NCBI GenBank assembly: GCA_934101445.1
Contig: CAKORQ010000052.1
Coordinates: 1 to 6,723 of the forward strand
DNA length: 6,723 nucleotides
Direction: 5' to 3'
Source: an uncultured Bacilli bacterium
GTDB lineage: Bacteria; Bacillota_I; Bacilli_A; RF39; UBA660
This document shows positions 1 to 4,802 of this stretch, in pieces. The notes beneath the pieces are model-generated. The model was not told the origin of the DNA. It ran no database searches and saw only the letters and a program-made list of their open reading frames with translations. Position numbers and translations under genes: made by a program. Within the stretch, counting starts at the first letter, position 1. Every line of letters starts with the position of its first letter.

Positions 1-2526
1 ATTAATAGGTTTTCCACAATATAAACATTTACCTTCTTGTAAATAATATAAATATAATTTATCAGTATCTATTTTTTCTTCTTTAGCAAGTTCTTTCTTT
101 AAAATTTTATAATTACTATCTACTTCATCTTTAATATCGTCATATAATTTTTGTAAATACTTTTTACGATCATCTTTTCTTACTTTTTTCTCATCACCAC
201 GAGCCGTTTCTACCATTATATTTTTAGGTTCATAACCCATATAAGTAGTTATTTCCCTAACAACTTTTAAGGCTTGATAAATGCCCCTTTTGGTAGCAGG
301 TGATGTAGCAAGGTTTTCTACGACATCATATGATAATTCGTTGGTGGTTTCCTCTACCTTATTTTTCTTAGCAATTAATTTTTGAAAATTATATTTATCG
401 TTATTAATAATTTGCATGAAATTTTCATCAGTTTCATACATTAAATCCATTATTGATTTTAATATATTAGTTTTTTTGTCAGCAACTTTAAGGTCTAACA
501 AAAGTTTTCTTGATAAACGACCCCAGCCACTATATTTTTTATTTAATATACTTTTTATCTGACTATCATTTAATTCTGGATATTCATTTTCTACTTTTCT
601 TTTTAAGATATCCTTATCATCAAAAATAGTTATCCATTCAATAATTTTTTCGGCATCGTTAGTATTATAACTAGTTCCCATAAAAATTCCATTTTCACCA
701 AAAAAGTCGACATAACTTTGCATATTATTAGCAAACTTACCATCAGCCGAATAGCCTGTTATTTTCAATTCATTCTCATAGAAATTGTAATCTAAAGTAT
801 TAAGTAAAAATTCTCTAAATTTATTTTCAGTGATTGTCCCACTAGTCTTCATAAATAGTTCTTCAATTATTTTATGCTGCTCATCTTTGGTTAAATGTTC
901 CCCATTAACCTTTATTTGTTTTAACTCATTTAATACTTTAAATTCGGAATAAAGAATAGAATTATTAGGTAAGGCTTCTTCATCTAAAAGGTAAGTACAA
1001 TGAGATATCATTCTTTTAATAAATATTTCTGCAGTTTTATCTAAATTAACTACTTCTTTAAAATTATAAGGCGTAATATGAACACCTTGCTTACCTTCAT
1101 TTCTAAGCATCCAAGCATTTTTAGATTGCTTGCTAGACACTAAAGGGCCAACAAAGTAAGGTATTTTAAATTCTAATAATCTCACTAATTTATATATACC
1201 ATCATCGGTTTTGCCCAATAAAAATGGATAATGCTTTCCTTGATGTTCAATGATACTAACTAACTCATCTTTATTTAATTGATATGGATATTTACCATTT
1301 TCTTTACTAGTTATTCTTGGTAAAACCTCGTTATTTTCTAAACGCTTTAAAAAGTCTTCATCATTAATAATAAAATTATCGGTATTGATATATTTTTTTA
1401 TTTCTTTAAGAAAATCCGTAGTTTCTAGTTTATTATGAATATATAAATCATATAAACACATATCTTTGTCATCTTTAATATCTTTTTTACTTCTAAATAT
1501 TTTATTATATATTTTTCTATCAGAACTAAATGTATCTTTTAATAATTTTAAGTCTTTTTTATGCTGATCATATCTTTCAACCATTAAACCAGATAATGTT
1601 GTTTCCTTACTATCCCCAAACATCTTTTTTAAGAAGACCATATCATATAATTCTTTTAATTGTTCTAAAACTTCTAAATAATCATTAAGTAAGGCTTCTA
1701 AATCACTAACTTTGTCTTCAAAATCAGTACCATCAAAACTTAAAGATACATCATTATCAGTTTCTAAATTAAATAACTTTTTCACACTAAATTTATTGCC
1801 AATAATTAGTTTACAAAATTCACTTATAAAATTTTTATTTAAAGAATAGCTTGTTAATTCGTTTGTTAGTTTAACTTTTAAATCATTTTTTGATTGTTCA
1901 CTAAAAATACTTGTTATTTGCTTATAGTTAATATTATTTAGACATTCTTCAGAAATATCTAATTCTTCTACTGCTTCACTTAAAGCTAAAAATATCTCCT
2001 TAAGTTTATTATCTATATTTAAATTATTAACACTAAATGAATTACCTTCATATAAAAAGTTGCCGCGATATTTAATAATATGATGAATTGCTAGATAAAC
2101 TAATCTAATATCCATTTTTTCATTAGAATTCATTAATTTTTGACGCAAATGATAAATTGTCGGATAATCCTCATAGTATTTCTTAGTAGCATTTGTTTCT
2201 TCCATACTAATTAATACAGTTTTATTTTTTATGTCTTTAGAAGTATATTTACTTTCTTCTAACTTTAGAAAGAAATTGCTATCAACTTTATTAATTTCAT
2301 CTTTAAATTCATCTTGTAAAAGTTTTATTCTTTCTCTTCTTCGGTCATATCGACGTCTTGTTCCTCTTTTTACTCTTCTATCTTCGGCTTTATTGGCTTC
2401 TTCAAAAAGTCTTACTCCCCATAAGGCTTTGTCACCCTTTTTCATGACTTTATTGGTTGCATCATTTACAACTGCCCAACCTACTGATGTTGTTCCAATA
2501 TCTAATCCGATATTATAATTTTCCAT
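1..2526 (-). CDS. cas9: Type II-A CRISPR-associated endonuclease Cas9, N-terminal 842 codons (3' end beyond window)
   Basis: Cas9 is the RNA-guided DNA nuclease of type II CRISPR immunity; it cuts target DNA using a crRNA:tracrRNA duplex. The frame is open for 842 codons and leaves the window. Visible parts in order: RuvC-I (GLDIGTTSVGWAVV, catalytic Asp9); Arg-rich bridge helix at about 49-75 (RRVKRGTRRRYDRRRERIK); REC lobe with YPTIYHLRQKLM (121-132) and IRLVYLAIHHIIKYRGNFL (from 140); RuvC-II with NIMVETARG (Glu773, equivalent to SpCas9 Glu762); and the start of HNH, KLYLYYLQEGKCLYCGKPIN (823-842). Spacing follows S. pyogenes Cas9 closely, so a full length near 1,350-1,400 residues is inferred. 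The HNH catalytic residues, RuvC-III and the PAM-interacting domain lie outside. The ATG at 2526-2524 follows GGGAGGT at a spacing of 6 nt. No frameshift or stop is present, so the visible part looks functional. Assignment to II-A rests on recalled similarity and the tracrRNA type. Confidence 0.97.
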   Translation of the reverse strand, partial: MENYNIGLDIGTTSVGWAVVNDATNKVMKKGDKALWGVRLFEEANKAEDRRVKRGTRRRYDRRRERIKLLQDEFKDEINKVDSNFFLKLEESKYTSKDIKNKTVLISMEETNATKKYYEDYPTIYHLRQKLMNSNEKMDIRLVYLAIHHIIKYRGNFLYEGNSFSVNNLNIDNKLKEIFLALSEAVEELDISEECLNNINYKQITSIFSEQSKNDLKVKLTNELTSYSLNKNFISEFCKLIIGNKFSVKKLFNLETDNDVSLSFDGTDFEDKVSDLEALLNDYLEVLEQLKELYDMVFLKKMFGDSKETTLSGLMVERYDQHKKDLKLLKDTFSSDRKIYNKIFRSKKDIKDDKDMCLYDLYIHNKLETTDFLKEIKKYINTDNFIINDEDFLKRLENNEVLPRITSKENGKYPYQLNKDELVSIIEHQGKHYPFLLGKTDDGIYKLVRLLEFKIPYFVGPLVSSKQSKNAWMLRNEGKQGVHITPYNFKEVVNLDKTAEIFIKRMISHCTYLLDEEALPNNSILYSEFKVLNELKQIKVNGEHLTKDEQHKIIEELFMKTSGTITENKFREFLLNTLDYNFYENELKITGYSADGKFANNMQSYVDFFGENGIFMGTSYNTNDAEKIIEWITIFDDKDILKRKVENEYPELNDSQIKSILNKKYSGWGRLSRKLLLDLKVADKKTNILKSIMDLMYETDENFMQIINNDKYNFQKLIAKKNKVEETTNELSYDVVENLATSPATKRGIYQALKVVREITTYMGYEPKNIMVETARGDEKKVRKDDRKKYLQKLYDDIKDEVDSNYKILKKELAKEEKIDTDKLYLYYLQEGKCLYCGKPIN

Positions 2527-2554
2527 TGACTTACCTCCCACTTTTTGGTACTAT
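2526..2554 (+). promoter_or_regulatory. tracrRNA promoter (-35 TTGACT, -10 TACTAT)
   Basis: TTGACT (2526-2531), a 17-bp spacer and TACTAT (2549-2554) form a near-consensus sigma-A promoter. It also has an extended -10 TG at 2546-2547. A start about 7 nt downstream falls at 2561, exactly where the anti-repeat begins. The -35 box touches the cas9 start codon and the spacer holds the cas9 ribosome binding site on the other strand. Confidence 0.8.
2533..2539 (-). promoter_or_regulatory. cas9 ribosome binding site
   Basis: On the minus strand GGGAGGT lies 6 nt before the cas9 ATG, which fixes the start and gives MENYNIGLDIG. The same bases are in the spacer of the opposite-strand tracrRNA promoter. 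Confidence 0.85.
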
Positions 2555-2560
2555 TAAATT

Positions 2561-2645
2561 GTCTTAATACCATTTAAGATGACATAGAGAGTTAAAATAA
2601 AGGTTTTACCCTAAATGTTTGCGACTGTTTAGCAGTCCTTTTTTT
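2561..2645 (+). ncRNA. tracrRNA (type II-A, about 85 nt)
   Basis: This RNA pairs with CRISPR repeats in pre-crRNA, recruits RNase III for processing and anchors the guide in Cas9. Visible parts: anti-repeat 2561-2588; bulge GAGT 2589-2592; lower-stem strand TAAAAT 2593-2598, matching the GUUAAAAUAAGG segment of the S. pyogenes tracrRNA; a small nexus hairpin GGT-TTT-ACC 2602-2610; and one 3' hairpin GACTG/CAGTC (2623-2637) followed by seven T residues (2639-2645) as intrinsic terminator. S. pyogenes has two hairpins after the nexus; only one is seen here. The gene is divergent from cas9 and lies inside the predicted cas9 mRNA leader on the opposite strand. The 5' end is inferred from the promoter. 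Identity is strong from cas9 adjacency and layout; exact ends are predictions. Confidence 0.9.
2623..2645 (+). terminator. Intrinsic terminator of tracrRNA
   Basis: A 5-bp stem GACTG/CAGTC with loop TTTAG is followed by C and seven T residues. In the cas9 direction the hairpin is followed by no T-run, so it should not stop cas9 transcription. The hairpin is also the 3' structural element of the tracrRNA. Confidence 0.85.
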
Positions 2646-2670
2646 ATGCTCTTTTGTCTTCTTAATTTAA

Positions 2671-2698
2671 ATTATAACATCTTTTTATTTGATGGCAA
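2671..2698 (-). promoter_or_regulatory. cas9 promoter (-35 TTGCCA, -10 TATAAT)
   Basis: On the minus strand TTGCCA (2698-2693), a 16-bp spacer and a perfect TATAAT (2676-2671) preceded by an extended TGT form a strong promoter. The start would be near 2664, giving a cas9 leader of about 138 nt that runs antisense through the entire tracrRNA gene. No better minus-strand promoter was seen closer to cas9. Confidence 0.7.
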
Positions 2699-2699
2699 G

Positions 2700-2721
2700 A
2701 AAAAAAGCCGATTAACGACTT
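2700..2721 (-). terminator. Intrinsic terminator of the permease gene
   Basis: On the minus strand AAGTCG pairs with CGGCTT (6 bp, one G-U pair) around loop TTAAT, followed by seven T residues. It starts 8 nt after the permease stop codon and ends just before the cas9 -35 box, so it insulates cas9 from permease read-through. Confidence 0.8.
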
Positions 2722-2729
2722 AATACTGA

Positions 2730-3560
2730 TTAAAAAGCAATATGAAGTAAATTAAGAATAATACCTATTACTATACTAATAAGATAAGTTAAACCAATAA
2801 TAATAAAGTTTTCTTTCTTATCTTTATTAGTTTTAAATAAAATTACTAAAGCAATACCAGAATTAGTTAAAAGACCACTTATCATAGAACCAAATGATAT
2901 AGATGATGCTAAATATAACTTAGTTATAACAATACTAGAAGCACAGTTAGGTATTAATCCAATAAGACTAGTAACAAGAGGACTTAAGAAACTATTTTGT
3001 AAAAAGATATTATTTAAAATACTATTTAAACTAAATTCAAAGATGAAATTTAAAACTATATTAATAATTAAGATAAATAAAGTAATATTTAAAGTATGTT
3101 TAAAGGCGGATATTAAAAGATGTTCTTCACAATGACAATGTTCTTCTTCACAGACTTCATAATGAGTTTTTATCTTTTTAGGTCTAAGCCAATCTATTAT
3201 AAAACCACTTATTAAACCAACGATAAATTTTATTCCTATAATAATTAAAATTAATTTTATACTAACATTCTCACTTAACAAAATGGGTATCATTTCATCA
3301 CTAGTACTTAGAAAAACACTAATTAAAGTTCCCATAGTAATAATACCTGTTACATAAAGATTAGTAGCAATACTAGCAATACCACATTGGGGAATAATAC
3401 CTAGAAGACTACCAAATAAAGGACCTAGATGACCGGCTTTTTCTAATTTTTGATTAGAATTAATTTTGTGTTCTAAAATTTCGATTATAATAAAAGAAAT
3501 AAGTAAAAAAGGAAATACTTTTATAGTATCTATTAACCCATCTAATAATACATCTAACAT
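2730..3560 (-). CDS. Putative 10-TM heavy-metal/manganese/arsenic exporter-like permease
   Basis: This is a hydrophobic 276-residue inner-membrane protein resembling the family annotated as putative 10-TM heavy-metal exporter (ArsP_2/DUF2899; also called putative manganese transporter or arsenic efflux protein). The substrate is not established from sequence. Two homologous halves are visible: residues 51-86 (SLLGIIPQCGIASIATNLY...) and 198-233 (SLIGLIPNCASSIVITKLY...), each with an IP-x-C motif (Cys59, Cys206). Other marks are STSDEMIP (85-92) and a Cys/His/Glu-rich loop CEEEHCHCEEH (137-147) that could bind metal. I chose ATG at 3560. A GTG at 3569 in the same frame would add three residues, but it lies within the Shine-Dalgarno-like AGAAGTGA and close to the predicted transcription start. 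The gene has its own promoter and terminator, so it is monocistronic. No metal riboswitch fits in the short leader. Confidence 0.85.
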   Translation of the reverse strand: MLDVLLDGLIDTIKVFPFLLISFIIIEILEHKINSNQKLEKAGHLGPLFGSLLGIIPQCGIASIATNLYVTGIITMGTLISVFLSTSDEMIPILLSENVSIKLILIIIGIKFIVGLISGFIIDWLRPKKIKTHYEVCEEEHCHCEEHLLISAFKHTLNITLFILIINIVLNFIFEFSLNSILNNIFLQNSFLSPLVTSLIGLIPNCASSIVITKLYLASSISFGSMISGLLTNSGIALVILFKTNKDKKENFIIIGLTYLISIVIGIILNLLHIAF

Positions 3561-3584
3561 AAAAATCACTTCTTTCGTAAGAAA

Positions 3585-3613
3585 ATTATATATTAAATAC
3601 CAAAAAAACGCAA
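3585..3613 (-). promoter_or_regulatory. Permease promoter (-35 TTGCGT, -10 TATAAT)
   Basis: On the minus strand TTGCGT (3613-3608), a 17-bp spacer and a perfect TATAAT (3590-3585) predict a start near 3578. The leader to the ATG at 3560 is only about 18 nt, which leaves no room for a riboswitch. Confidence 0.75.
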
Positions 3614-3622
3614 GATAAGTAC

Positions 3623-3651
3623 TTGCATTAATTTATGGTTTGTGTTAGAAT
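3623..3651 (+). promoter_or_regulatory. tRNA operon promoter (-35 TTGCAT, -10 TAGAAT)
   Basis: TTGCAT (3623-3628), a 17-bp spacer and TAGAAT (3646-3651) with extended TGT before the -10 predict a start near 3658, about 15 nt before tRNA-Lys. It is divergent from the permease promoter; only 9 bp separate the two -35 boxes. Confidence 0.75.
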
Positions 3652-3672
3652 TTTTCTTGTACGAACGAGTAT

Positions 3673-3748
3673 GTCTCCTTAGCTCAGTTGGTAGAGCAAC
3701 TGACTCTTAATCAGTGGGTCTAGGGTTCGAATCCCTAAGGGGACACCA
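3673..3748 (+). tRNA. tRNA-Lys (anticodon CUU)
   Basis: A full 76-nt cloverleaf with encoded CCA (3746-3748). The acceptor strands are GTCTCCT and AGGGGAC (one G-U pair) and the discriminator base is A. The anticodon stem is ACTGA/TCAGT with loop CTCTTAA, giving anticodon CTT at 3706-3708, which reads AAG. The T arm is TAGGG-TTCGAAT-CCCTA. The D loop contains the usual GG. All stems pair, so it should be functional. It is the first gene after a strong promoter and is followed at 12 nt by a terminator-like hairpin. Confidence 0.96.
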
Positions 3749-3759
3749 TTTAGATTATT

Positions 3760-3788
3760 AAGGAGAAGTTAATTACTTCTCCTTTTTT
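3760..3788 (+). terminator. Strong terminator-like hairpin between the two tRNAs
   Basis: GGAGAAGT (3762-3769) pairs perfectly with ACTTCTCC (3775-3782) around loop TAATT, extended by A-T pairs, with six T residues at 3783-3788. It follows tRNA-Lys by about 12 nt and ends only 3 nt before tRNA-Thr, so tRNA-Thr expression must pass through it. Confidence 0.85.
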
Positions 3789-3791
3789 CTT

Positions 3792-3867
3792 GCCGAAGTA
3801 GCACAATTGGTAGTGCAGCTGAATCGTAATCAGAAGGTTGGGGGTTCGAGTCCCTTCTTTGGCACCA
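3792..3867 (+). tRNA. tRNA-Thr (anticodon CGU)
   Basis: A 76-nt cloverleaf with encoded CCA (3865-3867). The acceptor is GCCGAAG/CTTTGGC, with the G1-C72 and C2-G71 pairs expected for threonine. The D stem is GCAC/GTGC. The anticodon loop ATCGTAA gives CGT at 3825-3827, reading ACG. The T loop is TTCGAGT. Two features are weaker than usual: the first anticodon-stem pair is a G-A mismatch (3818/3834) and the T stem has two G-U pairs. It lacks a visible promoter and probably depends on read-through from the tRNA-Lys promoter. Confidence 0.93.
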
Positions 3868-3877
3868 TTTATTTAAG

Positions 3878-3898
3878 ACAATCGCTAGATTGTTTTTT
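3878..3898 (+). terminator. Intrinsic terminator after tRNA-Thr
   Basis: ACAATC (3878-3883) pairs with GATTGT (3888-3893) around loop GCTA, and six T residues (3893-3898) follow, the first of them closing the stem. It lies 10 nt after the CCA end of tRNA-Thr. Confidence 0.8.
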
Positions 3899-3920
3899 AT
3901 TTTTATTTAGTTTATTATTG

Positions 3921-3929
3921 TGTTATACT
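3921..3929 (+). promoter_or_regulatory. Extended -10 promoter for the 3994 gene
   Basis: TGTTATACT is an extended -10 element (TG, one base, TATACT at 3924-3929). There is no good -35 at 17 bp, only a T/A-rich stretch. A start near 3936 would give a leader of about 58 nt carrying the displaced Shine-Dalgarno site. Confidence 0.55.
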
Positions 3930-3945
3930 AAGAGGGAAATTTATT

Positions 3946-3978
3946 AAGGAGGAAATGATTATCATCAGTAACTGGTAA
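3946..3978 (+). promoter_or_regulatory. Displaced strong Shine-Dalgarno with possible 7-codon leader ORF
   Basis: AAGGAGG (3946-3952) is the strongest ribosome binding site near this gene but lies 41 nt before its ATG. It is followed after 2 nt by ATG (3955) and a tiny ORF, MIIISNW, ending at TAA 3976-3978. This ORF is in the same phase as the downstream gene but separated by that stop. The spacing to the small ATG is shorter than ideal. It may be a leader peptide, a remnant of an older start, or a ribosome standby site. Confidence 0.4.
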
Positions 3979-3993
3979 AATCACGAAGATACT

Positions 3994-4767
3994 ATGAAAA
4001 AACATGAACTTATAGAATTTGAAAAACGATATGAGAAATTTAAAAAGAATAACTTACCTACTCCTTTCTTTGATGATGAAAGACAAACTTTTGAGTATGT
4101 ATATTATTCTAATAGTTTCTTTAATAATGATAGTGGTAAATTTCCCAATGTTAAGTGTATGCTTACTGATGCCTTAGCCGATATAGCATTTACAGAGTTG
4201 TATTATTCTTTTAATTGCAAAATAATAGCCTATACAAAAGACAGCGTAAAAATTATATATGGTCATAGGCATGCCCATTCGTTTGAAGAAGTTGTCAGCC
4301 ATTTATATAATTTTCCTGAATCATTTAGTATTCCCAAAGAAGATGAAAAGTTTTATAGTGAGCAAGAATTACATTATTTAAGAAAAGTACAAAAATACTT
4401 ATTATTTATTGGTTTAAAAGATATTAGTGAAACTAAAAAAATTCCCGTAAGTAGATATAGAAATAAAAATCAAGAAAAGTATGGCAATCTTAGAATATAT
4501 CGTGTTAACAATTCCATTTTAAAACAAATGCTGGCTAAAAAACTAAATTTTATGGTATTTAAATGGTTTTCTAATTATAGCAAGAACTTTTTCATTGATA
4601 ATAAAGTCTTAATTGCAGACGGAGAAGATAATATTAAATTGTTAATAAAATTCACTAAAGAAGAAACAAAATTATATAAAGAAATAAAGAATATTTATCC
4701 GAAAAAAGATTTTAAAGATGATGATAAAGTAATCATTGCTCATTTTAAAATTTTAAAAGAGTTTTAA
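3994..4767 (+). CDS. Hypothetical protein, 257 residues, Lys-rich and soluble
   Basis: I do not recognise this protein. It has no signal peptide or membrane segment. It is rich in Lys, Asn, Phe and Tyr and has only two cysteines (Cys55, Cys75). A His cluster GHRHAHSF at residues 90-97 is the most distinctive short motif. The C-terminal third (about 170-257) is strongly basic with interspersed acidic clusters (KDFKDDDK), which is compatible with nucleic-acid or protein binding but does not show it. The ATG at 3994 gives a natural start (MKKHELIEFEKRYEKF), but it has only a weak GAAG upstream; the strong AAGGAGG lies 41 nt away, cut off by a stop. It has a probable own promoter after the tRNA terminator and ends in a strong shared terminator, so it is monocistronic. 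The frame is long and coherent, so it is very likely real. Confidence 0.85.
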   Translation: MKKHELIEFEKRYEKFKKNNLPTPFFDDERQTFEYVYYSNSFFNNDSGKFPNVKCMLTDALADIAFTELYYSFNCKIIAYTKDSVKIIYGHRHAHSFEEVVSHLYNFPESFSIPKEDEKFYSEQELHYLRKVQKYLLFIGLKDISETKKIPVSRYRNKNQEKYGNLRIYRVNNSILKQMLAKKLNFMVFKWFSNYSKNFFIDNKVLIADGEDNIKLLIKFTKEETKLYKEIKNIYPKKDFKDDDKVIIAHFKILKEF

Positions 4768-4802
4768 AAAGTATTAACGCACTTTTGGTTAATACTTTTT
4801 TT
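4767..4802. terminator. Bidirectional terminator between convergent genes
   Basis: A 12-bp perfect stem (4767-4778 with 4788-4799, core GTATTAAC/GTTAATAC) closes a 9-nt loop. T-rich tracts follow in both directions (4796-4802 on plus; A-run 4766-4770 on plus for the minus strand). The stop codons of both flanking genes lie in it: the plus gene's TAA ends at 4767 and the minus gene's last codons and stop (from 4789) form one arm. Confidence 0.88.

Noticed and set aside
2231..2518. A 95-codon plus-strand open frame
   Set aside because: It lies wholly opposite the cas9 RuvC-I and bridge-helix coding region, has no ribosome binding site, and its Ser/Leu-rich translation is what the antisense of Arg/Lys/Glu-rich codons gives.
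2526..2545. Self-targeting guide at the 5' end of a long tracrRNA form, as in S. pyogenes
   Set aside because: No copy of this stretch was seen by eye near the cas9 promoter (2646-2729), so natural single-guide repression of cas9 is not supported from this window.
3561..3569. GTG at 3569 as start of the permease
   Set aside because: The GTG is within the AGAAGTGA ribosome-binding sequence for ATG 3560 and is very close to the predicted transcription start.
3570..3672. Manganese (yybP-ykoY type) riboswitch upstream of the metal permease
   Set aside because: The predicted permease leader is only about 18 nt and the remaining space is filled by two promoters and the tRNA leader; no riboswitch core was seen.
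3673..3867. tRNA genes as integration site of a mobile element
   Set aside because: No integrase gene and no repeated tRNA 3' end were seen in the window.
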